Positions 41,052 through 49,835 of a DNA stretch of 64,000 nt are shown piece after piece. Made by a program: the position numbers and the translations under genes. Source of the stretch: Streptomyces flavochromogenes. GTDB taxonomy: Bacteria; Actinomycetota; Actinomycetes; Streptomycetales; Streptomycetaceae. Location: the NCBI RefSeq assembly GCF_000717595.1, contig NZ_JNZO01000019.1:71351-135350 (forward strand), in the 5' to 3' direction. Each line of letters begins with the position of its first letter. Within the stretch, counting starts at the first letter, position 1. Under the pieces are notes generated by a model. That model was not told the origin of the DNA and did not search any database. It saw nothing but the letters and a program-made list of their open reading frames with translations.

Positions 41052-42359
41052 TCAGCCCTCCAGGAAGGCGACCAGGGCGTTGGCCAGGAGGTACGGGTCG
41101 TCGGCGCCGCAGAGTTCGCGGGCGCTGTGCATGGAGAGGATCGCCACGCCGATGTCGACCGTCTTGATGCCGTGGCGCGCGGCGGTGATCGGGCCGATCG
41201 TCGTGCCGCAGGGCATGTCGTTGTTGGAGACGAACGACTGCCACGGCACGCCCGCCTTCTCGCAGGCGGCGGCGAAGACCGCGCGGCCGCTGCCGTCGGT
41301 GGCGTACCGCTGGTTGACGTTCACCTTGAGGATCGGGCCGCCGTTGACGCGCGGGTGGTGCGTCGGGTCGTGGCGCTCCGCGTAGTTCGGGTGGACGGCG
41401 TGGCCGGTGTCGGAGGAGAGGCAGACGGTGCCGGCGAAGGCCCGGGCGCGGTCCTCGTAGGAGCCGCCGCGCGCGTACACCGAACGCTCCAGGACGTTGC
41501 CGAGGAGCGGGCCCTGGGCGCCGGTGTCGGCCTCGGAGCCGTTCTCCTCGTGGTCGAAGGCGGCGAGGACCGGGATGTACGGGAGGTCGTCGCGGCCCGC
41601 GAGGGAGGCGAGCGCGGCGACGGCGGCGTGCACGGACAGCAGGTTGTCCATGCGCGGCCCGGCGAGCAGCTCGCGGTCGCGGCCCAGATAGGCGGGCGCG
41701 TCGACGGCGTGCACCATCAGGTCCCAGCCGCTCACGTCCTCGGCGTCGACCCCGGCCTCGGCGGCGACGAAGGAGATCAGGTCGCCCTCGTGGACCTCGC
41801 CGATGCCCCAGATCGGCTGCATGTGGCGCTGGCGCTCCAGCTTGAGGCCGTCGTTGACGCCCCGGTCGAGGTGGATCGCGAGCTGCGGGACGCGCAGCAG
41901 CGGCCGGTCCACGTTGACCAGGTGGTGGCTGCCGTCGCGGAGCGTGAGCCGCCCGGCGAGGCCGAGGTCGCGGTCGAGCCAGGTGTTGAGCAGGGTGCCG
42001 CCGTAGATCTCGACCGCGACCTGTCGCCAGCCGTGCGCGCCCATGTCGGGCTGCGGCTTGACGCGGAGGTTGGGGGAGTCGGTGTGGGCGCCGACGATCC
42101 GGTACGGGGTGTGGGCGGAGGCGCCCTCCGGCACGTACCAGGCGATGATCGCGCCGCCGCGGATCACGTACTTCCCGCCGCTCGTGGCGTCCCAGGCGGC
42201 CGTCTCCTCGACCCGGCGGAACCCGGCCTTCTCAAGCCGCTCGGCGGCGCTCGCGACCGCGTGGTACGGCGAGGGCGAGGCCGTCAGGAAGGCCATGAGG
42301 TCGTCGGTGTGTCCGCGGTCGAAGGGGCCTGCGGCGGGACGGGAGGCTGCGCTGCTCAT
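41052..42359 (-). CDS. apeB: M18-family aspartyl aminopeptidase
   Basis: 435 residues. M18 zinc peptidase: the metal ligands lie in VGAHTDSPNLRVKP (His, Asp), DHEENGSEADTGAQGP (catalytic Glu pair), SSDTGHAVHPNY and the terminal HSARELCGADD (His). M18 enzymes remove N-terminal acidic residues and assemble as dodecamers. The ATG at 42359 has AAGGTGGA at the right distance; an upstream GTG three codons earlier lies inside that site. Monocistronic; a rho-independent terminator follows. Confidence 0.93.
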   Translation of the reverse strand: MSSAASRPAAGPFDRGHTDDLMAFLTASPSPYHAVASAAERLEKAGFRRVEETAAWDATSGGKYVIRGGAIIAWYVPEGASAHTPYRIVGAHTDSPNLRVKPQPDMGAHGWRQVAVEIYGGTLLNTWLDRDLGLAGRLTLRDGSHHLVNVDRPLLRVPQLAIHLDRGVNDGLKLERQRHMQPIWGIGEVHEGDLISFVAAEAGVDAEDVSGWDLMVHAVDAPAYLGRDRELLAGPRMDNLLSVHAAVAALASLAGRDDLPYIPVLAAFDHEENGSEADTGAQGPLLGNVLERSVYARGGSYEDRARAFAGTVCLSSDTGHAVHPNYAERHDPTHHPRVNGGPILKVNVNQRYATDGSGRAVFAAACEKAGVPWQSFVSNNDMPCGTTIGPITAARHGIKTVDIGVAILSMHSARELCGADDPYLLANALVAFLEG

Positions 42360-42448
42360 GGGTTCCACCTTACGCAGAGCCCGGTATACGAATACGGGGC
42401 CCCGCAGAACGCTCGCCCCGCGCGCCTGTGCGGGGAGATGCTTCGGCC

Positions 42449-43024
42449 ATGGAGTTTCTCTGCTATCACCGGGACCGGACCGGGTCCCTGGCGTTGCGCG
42501 ACGAGTTGATCGAGGCCCACTGGGCCTATATGGACCAGTACGCCAAGGAGATGATCGCCCGCGGTCCGACCTTCGGTGAGGACGGCGAGACGGTCACCGG
42601 CAGTGTGCACGTGCTCGATCTGCCGGATGCCGGTGCGGCCCGCGCGTTCGCCTTCGACGAGCCCAACTACCAGGCCGGCGTCTACCGGGACGTGCTGCTG
42701 CGCCGGTGGCGCAACGTGCTCGGGCGCACCATGTGGGACTTCCCCGGGGGGCGGGAGGGCGGCGACCGGTTCCTGGTGATCGGCCTCGGTGCGGCGACGG
42801 CCGTGGGTCGGGCCGTCGATCCGGAGGTGCCGTCCGCGTGCGAGGACCGGGGGGACCTGATCGCCTACGGGCCGCTGCTCTCCGACGACGGCGCCACCTG
42901 GCTGGGCACGGCGGCGCTGGTCCGGGCGTCGGACCCGGAGGCGGCCCGTGCCGTCCTGGGGACCCCGGACGCGTACGCCGACATCGAGGTGCACGACTGG
43001 CAGTTCGGCGGCCGTCCCTCGTAA
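42449..43024 (+). CDS. YCII-related protein, apparently two YCII-like halves
   Basis: 191 residues. The first half (MEFLCYHRDRTGSLALRDELIEAHWAYMDQYAKEMIARGPTFGEDGETVTGSVHVLDLPDAGAARAFAFDEPNYQAGVYRDVLLRRW) is a complete YCII alpha+beta domain with the conserved His-Asp pair. The second half (DLIAYGPLLSDDGATWLGTAALVRASDPEAARAVLGTPDAYADIEVHDWQFGGR) repeats the strand-helix plan, so the protein looks like an internal duplication. YCII proteins are small enzymes or sensors of uncertain function. ATG with GGGGAG upstream. Confidence 0.85.
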   Translation: MEFLCYHRDRTGSLALRDELIEAHWAYMDQYAKEMIARGPTFGEDGETVTGSVHVLDLPDAGAARAFAFDEPNYQAGVYRDVLLRRWRNVLGRTMWDFPGGREGGDRFLVIGLGAATAVGRAVDPEVPSACEDRGDLIAYGPLLSDDGATWLGTAALVRASDPEAARAVLGTPDAYADIEVHDWQFGGRPS

Positions 43025-43057
43025 GGGAGCCTGTCCGCGCAGGGAGCCTGTCCGCGC
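43024..43057. repeat. 17-base tandem duplication
   Basis: AGGGAGCCTGTCCGCGC occurs twice in direct succession starting with the last base of the YCII stop codon. Probably a recent slippage event. Confidence 0.85.
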
Positions 43058-43104
43058 ACAGGGGTACGGCCCGCCCCCCTCCCCGGGGACGGGCCGTGCC
43101 TGTG
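43057..43104. terminator. Bidirectional hairpin terminator
   Basis: Stem CACAGG..ACGGCCCG with CGGGCCGT.CCTGTG and a G/C-rich loop, between the convergent YCII and acyl-CoA dehydrogenase genes. Confidence 0.7.
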
Positions 43105-43117
43105 TGAACGGGGCGTC

Positions 43118-44947
43118 CTAGAACGCGGCCTCGTCCAGGTCCATCAGCGAGCCGTCGACGGCCTCGGCGAGGGCGCGCTCGGCGCTCACGCCCGGCAGGA
43201 CGTTGGCGGCGAAGAACTTCGCGGCCGCGATCTTGCCCTGGTAGAAGGCGGCGTCCTTGCCGGTCGCACCCGCGGCCAGCTTCTCGGCGGCGACGGCCGC
43301 ACCGCGCAGCAGCAGGTAGCCGACGACGACGTCGCCGGAGGCCAGCAGCAGGCGGGTGGTGTTGAGTCCGACCTTGTAGATGTTCTTGACGTCCTCGCCG
43401 GTGGCGGTGAGGTCGGTGATCATCGTGCCGACGATGCTCTCCAGGTCGACGGCGGCCTTGGCCAGCGCGTCGCGGGCGCCGGCCAGGTCCTCGCCGCCGG
43501 TGCCGACCGCGAGGAACTTCTTGATCTCCTCGGACAGCGCGTTCAGGGACGCGCCCTGGTCGCGGACGATCTTGCGGAAGAAGAAGTCCTGGCCCTGGAT
43601 GGCCGTGGTGCCCTCGTAGAGGGTGTCGATCTTGGCGTCCCGGATGTACTGCTCGATCGGGTACTCCTGCAGGAAGCCGGAGCCGCCGAAGGTCTGGAGC
43701 GACTGCGCGAGCTGCTCGTAGCCCTTCTCGGAGCCGTAGCCCTTGACGATCGGGAGCAGAAGGTCGTTCAGGCCGTGCAGGGCCTTGGCGTCCTCGCCGG
43801 CCGCTTCCTTGATCGCGATCTCGTCCTGCACGGAGGCCGTGTAGAGGACGAGGGAGCGCATGCCCTCGGCGTACGCCTTCTGCGTCATGAGCGAGCGGCG
43901 GACGTCGGGGTGGTGCGTGATGGTGACCTTGGGCGCGGCCTTGTCCATGAAGTTCGCCAGGTCGGTGCCCTGGACGCGCTCCTTGGCGTACTCCAGGGCG
44001 TTGAGGTAGCCCGTGGAGAGGGTGGAGATCGCCTTCGTGCCGACCATCATGCGGGCGAACTCGATGATGAGGAACATCTGGCGGATGCCGTCGTGCTTGT
44101 CGCCGATCAGCCAGCCCTTGGCGGGGTGCTGGTCGCCGAAGGTCATCTCGCACGTGTTGGAGGCCTTGAGGCCCATCTTGTGCTCGACGTTGGTGGCGTA
44201 GACGCCGTTGCGCTCGCCCAGCTCGCCGGTCTCCCAGTCGAACTCGAACTTCGGGACGAGGAAGAGGGAGAGGCCCTTGGTGCCGGGGCCGGCACCCTCG
44301 GGGCGGGCGAGGACGTAGTGGAGGATGTTCTCCTCCATGTCGTGCTCACCGGACGTGATGAAGCGCTTCACGCCCTCGATGTGCCAGGAGCCGTCCTCCT
44401 GCTGGGTGGCCTTGGTGCGGCCGGCGCCGACGTCCGAGCCCGCGTCGGGCTCGGTGAGCACCATGGTGGAGCCCCAGCGCTTCTCGACGGCGATCTGCGC
44501 GACCTTCTTCTGCGCCTCGTTGCCCTCGTTGTAGAGGATGCCGGCGAAGGCCGGGCCGGAGGAGTACATCCAGATGGCCGGGTTCGAGCCGAGCAGCAGC
44601 TCCGCGTACGCCCAGATCAGGGAGCGCGGGGAGACGGTGCCGCCGATCTCCTCGGGGATGCCCAGACGCCAGTACTCGGACTCCATGAAGGCGTTGTACG
44701 ACTTCTTGAAGGTGGCCGGCACGGGGGCGGTGTTGGTCTCCGGGTCGAAGACCGGCGGGTTGCGGTCGGCGTCGGTGAAGGACTCCGCGAGCTCGTTCTC
44801 GGCGAGGCGGCGGATCTCGTCGAGGATGCTCTTGGCGGTCTCGACGTCCATCTCCTCGAACGGCCCGGAGCCGTACACCTTGTCGCGGCCGAGGACCTCG
44901 AAGAGGTTGAACTCGATGTCGCGGAGATTCGACTTGTAGTGCCCCAT
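43118..44947 (-). CDS. Acyl-CoA dehydrogenase, long (FadE-like) form
   Basis: 609 residues. FAD-dependent dehydrogenase with the N-terminal AcdN segment ([33 protein letters not shown]) characteristic of the larger FadE5/FadE group, the [16 protein letters not shown] substrate/FAD motif, C-terminal ACAD domain with the catalytic Glu region [20 protein letters not shown], and a C-terminal extension of about 110 residues. These oxidise acyl-CoA in the first step of beta-oxidation, often of long chains. The ATG has GGAG 9 bases upstream. Upstream operator-like sites (45011-45026, 45049-45064) suggest control by a TetR-type fatty-acid regulator. Confidence 0.92.
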   Translation of the reverse strand: MGHYKSNLRDIEFNLFEVLGRDKVYGSGPFEEMDVETAKSILDEIRRLAENELAESFTDADRNPPVFDPETNTAPVPATFKKSYNAFMESEYWRLGIPEEIGGTVSPRSLIWAYAELLLGSNPAIWMYSSGPAFAGILYNEGNEAQKKVAQIAVEKRWGSTMVLTEPDAGSDVGAGRTKATQQEDGSWHIEGVKRFITSGEHDMEENILHYVLARPEGAGPGTKGLSLFLVPKFEFDWETGELGERNGVYATNVEHKMGLKASNTCEMTFGDQHPAKGWLIGDKHDGIRQMFLIIEFARMMVGTKAISTLSTGYLNALEYAKERVQGTDLANFMDKAAPKVTITHHPDVRRSLMTQKAYAEGMRSLVLYTASVQDEIAIKEAAGEDAKALHGLNDLLLPIVKGYGSEKGYEQLAQSLQTFGGSGFLQEYPIEQYIRDAKIDTLYEGTTAIQGQDFFFRKIVRDQGASLNALSEEIKKFLAVGTGGEDLAGARDALAKAAVDLESIVGTMITDLTATGEDVKNIYKVGLNTTRLLLASGDVVVGYLLLRGAAVAAEKLAAGATGKDAAFYQGKIAAAKFFAANVLPGVSAERALAEAVDGSLMDLDEAAF

Positions 44948-45010
44948 GGCGACGGCTCCGTAAAGGCTCGGGGAGGCGGATGTCCTGGTACGCGAGCGTG
45001 GCCGTGCTCG

Positions 45011-45026
45011 TACTACCGGTGAGTAG
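45011..45026. promoter_or_regulatory. Operator-like site 1 upstream of acyl-CoA dehydrogenase
   Basis: TACTACCGGTGAGTAG, an imperfect dyad with core ACCGGT. The reverse complement closely matches site 2. Spacing of 38 bases between site starts suggests cooperative binding. Confidence 0.6.
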
Positions 45027-45048
45027 CCCACGCTTCTCTACGATGATG

Positions 45049-45064
45049 CTACCCACCGGTAATA
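45049..45064. promoter_or_regulatory. Operator-like site 2 upstream of acyl-CoA dehydrogenase
   Basis: CTACCCACCGGTAATA, matching site 1 in inverse orientation at 12 or more of 16 positions. The dyad core resembles TetR-type fatty-acid operators; the actual regulator is not in this window. Confidence 0.6.
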
Positions 45065-45110
45065 AGAGCAACCCCTATCCGGCCATCTGTGACACGAGCC
45101 GCAGAAAAAG

Positions 45111-45134
45111 GGCCCGGGGCATGTGCCCCGGGCC
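45111..45134 (-). terminator. Rho-independent terminator of the 45155-47951 module
   Basis: GGCCCGGGGCA/TGCCCCGGGCC stem with a very short loop, followed on the minus strand by CCTTTTTCTGC. One of few hairpins here with a real T-run. It closes the operon whose last gene is the lipoprotein. Confidence 0.9.
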
Positions 45135-45154
45135 TCCCTCACGCCATGAGCGCC

Positions 45155-45727
45155 TCAGTACAGACCCTTCAGGTCCGTCCCCTCGGGGGCGCGGAAGCAG
45201 CCGGAGGCGACGGTGACGCCGATCAGGTTCTTCTTCTTCGGGTCCGTGCTGCCGACCCACAGCTCCGCGTTGACGGCGAAGTGCTCCTTCTCGGATTCCG
45301 CGAGGAGCTCCAGGCTCTTGGCCTTGCTGTTGTTCGGGCCGTACGAGACGACCTTCCAGCCCTTGGCGGGCAGGGCCTGCCGCAGCCGCTCGAAGCCCTG
45401 CTTCAGCTCCTCCTCGGAGACGTCGTACACCGACCAGGGGTGGCGGATCATGAAGAGGTGCTCGGGGTCCTCCTGGCACGTGGAGGCACCGGCGCCGCCC
45501 GGGGTCGTCTTGCCCTTGGGCAGCCCGATCATGTCGAAGATCTCGCTGGAGATCTCCTTGGTGCGCGTCCGCGCCTTCTCGACGTCGAGGGTCGTCGGGG
45601 TGTAGCCGAGGTCGTCGGCACCGCCGGTGTCGTTCATGGAGCATCCCGTCGCGAGGGTGGTGAGGCAGAGGAGGAGGACGCCGAGCGCCGCCCCGCGGGT
45701 CCTGGTGCGGTGGTTGGTGGGGTTCAT
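45155..45727 (-). CDS. Lipoprotein of unknown function, last gene of WXG-hydrolase module
   Basis: 190 residues. Signal peptide RTRGAALGVLLLCLTTLATGC with lipobox LATGC (Cys29), so lipid-anchored outside. The mature part has two cysteines (ASTCQEDPEHLFMIRHPWSV and ASGCFRAP), likely bonded, and an alpha/beta domain with repeated strand-helix elements. Similar lipoproteins are often found directly after WXG/DUF1023 proteins in actinobacteria and may be immunity or docking proteins. The ATG shares a base with the hydrolase stop (TGATG), so the two are coupled. Confidence 0.85.
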   Translation of the reverse strand: MNPTNHRTRTRGAALGVLLLCLTTLATGCSMNDTGGADDLGYTPTTLDVEKARTRTKEISSEIFDMIGLPKGKTTPGGAGASTCQEDPEHLFMIRHPWSVYDVSEEELKQGFERLRQALPAKGWKVVSYGPNNSKAKSLELLAESEKEHFAVNAELWVGSTDPKKKNLIGVTVASGCFRAPEGTDLKGLY

Positions 45728-47508
45728 CAGTCCTCGTTCACCTTGTCGTATTGGCCCGCCACGACCTTGGCCTGGTTCCTGAGGCTCTCCGAGTCCCGCG
45801 TCCAGTAGTCGGTGTGGCCGCTGGTGTCCACGTCCATCCGGTGCGCCCCGAACAGCTCGTCCGACGGCACGGTCTGGACGTACCCGGCGTTGAACGGGAC
45901 GCCGTTCCAGGTCTCGACGCCCCAGGTGTAGCCGCCGAGACCGGCGAGCTTGCCGCCCGCCGGCACCACATCGCTCGTCGCCGCCTCGGACCAGACGTGG
46001 TCCTTGCCGACGTCGAGGTCCTCGGCCCTGCCGGTGAGCATGCCGGGGCTGCCGACCGCCACGATGTCGTCGGCGGCCAGATCGCCCTTGTTGGAGGCGT
46101 CGCCCACCACCGTCGAACCGTAGCTGTGGCCGATGATCGTCGTGTGGCTGTTGTCCGGGCCGCCCTGCGCGGTCTCCAGACCGTCCATGAACTGAAGCAG
46201 CTTGGGCGAGCCGTCGTACGCGTAGTCCTTCTGCGTGGCATCGGTGACGACCGACTGCGGAGCCTCGTAGCCGAACCAGGTGATCGTCGAGACGCTCTCA
46301 CCCGGCGCCCACTTCTGGGTCTCCCGCCACATGTCGGTCATCCGGCTGATGTCCTCGTCGAAGTTGTTCAGGTTCGTCTTCGTACCCGGCACGTAGACGG
46401 CGGTGTGGTCGGCGGTGTCGGGGTTGCCGTTGGCGATGATCGCCCGCCCGATGCCCTCCTTGTCGTAGCCGAGGAGGTACGCCTCCGGGAGGTTCTCCTT
46501 GCCGGTGGCGTCGAAGCGGGCCTGGATCGAGTCGCTGCCCTTGAGCTGCTCCTTCAGCCGCTCCTGCTCCTTCTGCCACTGCTTGTACTCGGGGCTGAGG
46601 ACCGCGGCCGGGTAGTTGCCGTTCGGGTTCGGGATGTACTGGTTCGGCGCGGGTTTGTTCAGGTCCGTCTGGATCTGTGCCCTGTTCTCGGCGAAGACCA
46701 TCCGGTTGGCATCGTCGCGGACCGAGGACGGGATGCCGTCGAGGGCGCCGACGGAGGCCGGGTAGAGCGTGGCGTACTCGTCGCGCTGCTCCTGGCTGAG
46801 GCCGTTCCACCAGTCGGCGTTCTCCGTGGCGGACTTGCCGTGCGGGATCCTGTCGTCGTCGGCGTACTTCCCGGCGGCCTGCTGGAGGGCCTTGGTGTCG
46901 GCGGCGGCGTCGACGAGGTCCTCGGCGCTGACCTCCAGACCGGGGTCGGCCTTGAGCCTGCGCAGGGCGGCGGCGTACCGGCTGTCGATCTCGTCGGCCT
47001 CGCGGACGGCGTCGCCGATGCGCTCGGCGATGTCCTCGGCCTTGCCCTTGTTGGCGTCGGCGCTGCCGACCCCCTCGCCCTTGCCGGGTGCGAGCGGGAC
47101 GGGGGCGCCGTGCTCGGCGGTGTGGGTGCCGGGCGAGAGGACGAGGGAATCGGTCGGGTACTCGACCGAGCCGTCGGGCTTCACGGTGAACCTGAGGTTC
47201 TCCGCGTCCTCCAGGGCCTGCTTCAACTTCTTCTGCGGGGCGGCGAGTTCGGTGGCGAGGCCGTTGAGCGCCGTACGGATGAGCCCGCACTCGGTGTGCA
47301 GGTACTGGTAGTTGCGCGAGAGCTGCTGGATGTCGCCGCCCGCCTTCGTGGCGGCCTCACCCTTCTGCGAGTGGTGGATCTTCGCGAACATGCCGTTGTC
47401 GACACGGTCCTTGTCCGAGTTGGCGCGGGAGCTGACCTTGCCCCAGCCGTCGGCGGCGTCCGAGTACTCGTCGAGCTTCACATCGCGCAGTTGCTGCCAG
47501 GTGGGCAC
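45727..47508 (-). CDS. WXG-like head fused to DUF1023-type alpha/beta hydrolase
   Basis: 593 residues. N-terminal helical domain PTWQQLRDVKLDEYSDAADGWGKVSSRANSDKDRVDN with tryptophans as in WXG100 proteins, a helical and linker region (30-300), then an alpha/beta hydrolase part from about 385: nucleophile elbow IIGHSYGSTVVGDA (Ser), acidic residue region DIVAVGSPGM and a late His in AHRMDVDTSGHTDYW. DUF1023 hydrolases are typical type VII-associated proteins, perhaps lipases acting outside. The GTG follows AAGG and starts 5 bases after the previous stop. No signal peptide, consistent with WXG-guided export. Confidence 0.88.
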   Translation of the reverse strand: MPTWQQLRDVKLDEYSDAADGWGKVSSRANSDKDRVDNGMFAKIHHSQKGEAATKAGGDIQQLSRNYQYLHTECGLIRTALNGLATELAAPQKKLKQALEDAENLRFTVKPDGSVEYPTDSLVLSPGTHTAEHGAPVPLAPGKGEGVGSADANKGKAEDIAERIGDAVREADEIDSRYAAALRRLKADPGLEVSAEDLVDAAADTKALQQAAGKYADDDRIPHGKSATENADWWNGLSQEQRDEYATLYPASVGALDGIPSSVRDDANRMVFAENRAQIQTDLNKPAPNQYIPNPNGNYPAAVLSPEYKQWQKEQERLKEQLKGSDSIQARFDATGKENLPEAYLLGYDKEGIGRAIIANGNPDTADHTAVYVPGTKTNLNNFDEDISRMTDMWRETQKWAPGESVSTITWFGYEAPQSVVTDATQKDYAYDGSPKLLQFMDGLETAQGGPDNSHTTIIGHSYGSTVVGDASNKGDLAADDIVAVGSPGMLTGRAEDLDVGKDHVWSEAATSDVVPAGGKLAGLGGYTWGVETWNGVPFNAGYVQTVPSDELFGAHRMDVDTSGHTDYWTRDSESLRNQAKVVAGQYDKVNED

Positions 47509-47513
47509 GGAGC

Positions 47514-47951
47514 TCAGCCTTCCTTCCGCGCGGGCGCCGGCGCTTCGGCGGCGATCTTCCGCTGGGTCGCGGTCTCGCGCTCGCCGAAGTCCCGGCCCGC
47601 GCTCTTCAGCGCGCCTTCGAGGCGACCGCATTCGTCGCGTACGGCGGTGAGGCGGGTCTTCCAGGTGCCGAGGATCTCGGTGAGGGCGCCCGAGGAGGCG
47701 AAGCCGGCGGTGCCGCCGCCGACGCCCTCGTTCGCGGTGTCGAGGTCGGTGAGCGAGGTGCCGGTGGAGGTGCGCAGTTCGCCGGCGGTGTTCCCGGCCT
47801 CGTGCCACGGGCCCACGTCGGCCTTCAGGTTCGCGTCGCCGCCACCACCGCCGGAGTCGGGGGCGGGCACGCCCGCGAGGGTCATCGTCGCGGGCTGTCC
47901 GGGCGGTGCGGATCCGCCGAACAACTCTTCCCAAGTGGCGTTCAGCGCCAT
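47514..47951 (-). CDS. Small helical Gly-linker protein, WXG-like partner
   Basis: 145 residues, MALNATWEELFGG then a Pro/Gly-rich linker, then a helical pair (GPWHEAGNTAGELRTSTGTSLTDLDTA, FASSGALTEILGTWKTRLTAVRDECGRLEGALKSAGRDFGERETATQRKI). Order, length and Trp placement match the 146-residue protein at 30904-31344; alignment by eye of the second helix pair gives G.F..W.TA.GL/L.W...L...R..C/K..L pattern. First gene of its operon; GGGGGTGG precedes the ATG. Confidence 0.7.
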   Translation of the reverse strand: MALNATWEELFGGSAPPGQPATMTLAGVPAPDSGGGGGDANLKADVGPWHEAGNTAGELRTSTGTSLTDLDTANEGVGGGTAGFASSGALTEILGTWKTRLTAVRDECGRLEGALKSAGRDFGERETATQRKIAAEAPAPARKEG

Positions 47952-48154
47952 GTTCCACCCCCGTGGTGCCGGAAATTGCTCCCGCGAACCTAGCAAGAGG
48001 CGGCGTTGCACACGAAAACGCGTACGAGCGCCAGGTGGGGACGCGCGCGCCCGGTGGGGCGGGATGGCGAGCGCCCGGCGGGGCGGGGCCCGTGCGAGCG
48101 GTGGGGCGGGCCGTGAGTGACCCGTGCCCAGTGCTGCGACCGTCCCCGGGTCGA

Positions 48155-48166
48155 TAGGCTGGCCCC
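48155..48166 (+). promoter_or_regulatory. Probable leaderless -10 of the SseB-like gene
   Basis: TAGGCT at 48155-48160, 6 bases before the ATG, with no ribosome binding site. The upstream 200 bases (47952-48154) are G/C-rich with repeated GGTGGGGCGGG blocks and hold no gene. Confidence 0.5.
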
Positions 48167-48670
48167 ATGTACGGCTACGAGCAGAATCCGGGTGCCCAGC
48201 AGCAGTACGCCCCGCCGCAGCAGGGCGGGATGCAGGCCGGCATGCAGGGTGGGATGCAGGGAGGCATGCAGGGCGGGTACGGGCAGCAGCCCCCGCTCTA
48301 CCCGGAGCCCTCGCCGCCCTCCCTCGCCGACGCGGTCCGCGCCTTCACGACCGGCACGCTCGCGCCCGAGGACTTCCAGCAGATCTTCGCGACCTCGAAG
48401 GTCTACTGCCCGCGCGGCGACAACCCCGGCTTCCTGGCCCTGCACAACACCCAGCAGCCGGTCATCCCGATGTTCACCTCGCTCAAGGAGCTGCGGCGGT
48501 ACGCGGGCAAGGAGTCGAAGTACTTCGTGATCACCGGTGCCGAGGTGATCGACCTGCTGCCGACCGGCTACGGCTTCGTCCTCGACATGGAGGGCGACCA
48601 CCGGATGGTCTTCGACGCGAAGGCCGTGGAGCAGATGGTCGACTTCGCGATGCGCCGGATGTACGGCTGA
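48167..48670 (+). CDS. SseB-family protein with Met-Gln-Gly-Gly repeats
   Basis: 167 residues. After a Gln/Gly/Pro-rich N-terminal third with MQAGMQGGMQGGMQGGYGQQ, residues 50-165 match SseB-type domains (LADAVRAFTTGTLAPEDFQQIFATSKVYCPR, LHNTQQPVIPMFTSLKELRRYAGKESKYFVITGAEVIDLLPTGYGFVLDME). In enterobacteria SseB is a type III chaperone; actinobacterial members are small proteins near ESX-like substrates and may have an analogous role. It lies beside the WXG-hydrolase module, divergent from it. Confidence 0.85.
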   Translation: MYGYEQNPGAQQQYAPPQQGGMQAGMQGGMQGGMQGGYGQQPPLYPEPSPPSLADAVRAFTTGTLAPEDFQQIFATSKVYCPRGDNPGFLALHNTQQPVIPMFTSLKELRRYAGKESKYFVITGAEVIDLLPTGYGFVLDMEGDHRMVFDAKAVEQMVDFAMRRMYG

Positions 48671-48698
48671 CGCAGGCTTGGCCCAAGACGTGGGAGAG

Positions 48699-48724
48699 CG
48701 CCCGGGAGGAATTACTCCCGGGCG
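48699..48724 (+). terminator. Hairpin terminator after the SseB-like gene
   Basis: CGCCCGGGAG and CTCCCGGGCG form a 10-base-pair stem with the loop GAATTA, 28 bases after the stop. Confidence 0.8.
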
Positions 48725-48808
48725 TTCCGCGTTCTGGGTGGCAAGAAGTTCACTGTTCAACTAAAGTGGACGTACAAGGTCGGAGAAGGCCGCTCTAGGA
48801 GGTCCGTC

Positions 48809-49771
48809 ATGCCCGCAGTGACTGTCGAGAACCCGCTCACCCTGCCGCGCGTGGCCGCCCAGGCCGACGCCACTCCGCGCCCGGTACTCGCCGTGACCAC
48901 GGCACCCTCGGGCTTCGAGGGCGAGGGCTTCCCGGTCCGCCGCGCCTTCGCGGGGATCAACTACCAGTACCTCGACCCGTTCATCATGATGGACCAGATG
49001 GGTGAGGTGGAGTACGCACCCGGAGAGCCCAAGGGCACGCCCTGGCACCCCCACCGGGGCTTCGAGACCGTCACCTACATCATCGACGGGACCTTCGACC
49101 ACCAGGACTCCCAGGGCGGCGGCGGCACCATCACCAACGGCGACACCCAGTGGATGACGGCCGGCTCCGGCCTGCTCCACATCGAGGCGCCGCCGGAGTC
49201 CCTCGTCGTCAGCGGCGGCCTCTTCCACGGCCTCCAGCTGTGGGTGAACCTGCCCGCCGCCGACAAGATGATGGCCCCCCGCTACCAGGACATCCGCGGC
49301 GGCCAGGTCCAGCTGCTCACCTCCCCCGACGGAGGCGCGCTGCTCCGCGTCATCGCGGGCGAGCTCGACGGCCACGACGGGCCGGGCATCACCCACACCC
49401 CGATCACGATGATCCACGCGACCCTGCGACCCGGCGCCGAGATCACCCTGCCGTGGCGCGAGGACTTCAACGGCCTCGCGTACGTCATGGCGGGCCGCGG
49501 CAGCGTGGGCACGGAGCGGCGCCCGGTCCACACGGGCCAGACCGCCGTCTTCGGAAAGGGCGGCTCGCTGACCGTCCGCGCCGACGAGAAGCAGGACGGG
49601 AACACCCCCGACCTGGAGGTCGTGCTCCTCGGCGGACAGCCGATCCGCGAGCCGATGGCCCACTACGGCCCGTTCGTCATGAACACCCAGGCCGAACTCC
49701 GCCAGGCCTTCGAGGACTTCCAGGCGGGTCGCCTCGGGACGATCCCGGCGGTCCACGGGATGGGCGAGTAG
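48809..49771 (+). CDS. Pirin-family protein
   Basis: 320 residues. Pirin double cupin: HPHRGFETVTYIIDG with the metal-binding histidines (H79, H81 region), H123 area in GSGLLHIEAPPE, and a C-terminal cupin half with the TLPWREDFNGLAYVMAGRG motif. Bacterial pirins are iron proteins with quercetinase activity or partners of pyruvate dehydrogenase E1. Very clear TAGGAGGT ribosome binding site before the ATG. AT-rich GTTCAACTAAAGT just upstream of the gene could be part of a stress-responsive promoter. Confidence 0.92.
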   Translation: MPAVTVENPLTLPRVAAQADATPRPVLAVTTAPSGFEGEGFPVRRAFAGINYQYLDPFIMMDQMGEVEYAPGEPKGTPWHPHRGFETVTYIIDGTFDHQDSQGGGGTITNGDTQWMTAGSGLLHIEAPPESLVVSGGLFHGLQLWVNLPAADKMMAPRYQDIRGGQVQLLTSPDGGALLRVIAGELDGHDGPGITHTPITMIHATLRPGAEITLPWREDFNGLAYVMAGRGSVGTERRPVHTGQTAVFGKGGSLTVRADEKQDGNTPDLEVVLLGGQPIREPMAHYGPFVMNTQAELRQAFEDFQAGRLGTIPAVHGMGE

Positions 49772-49835
49772 GAACGGCGGGACCGGTACGGGGTCGGGCG
49801 GCGCGCCCGGCCCCGTACGCGTGTGGGGGGCGTAC

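Noticed and set aside
47952..48154. G/C-rich repeated blocks as a possible promoter element or small RNA
   Set aside because: Only degenerate GGTGGGGCGGG runs; no hairpin or -10 beyond the one assigned at 48155.
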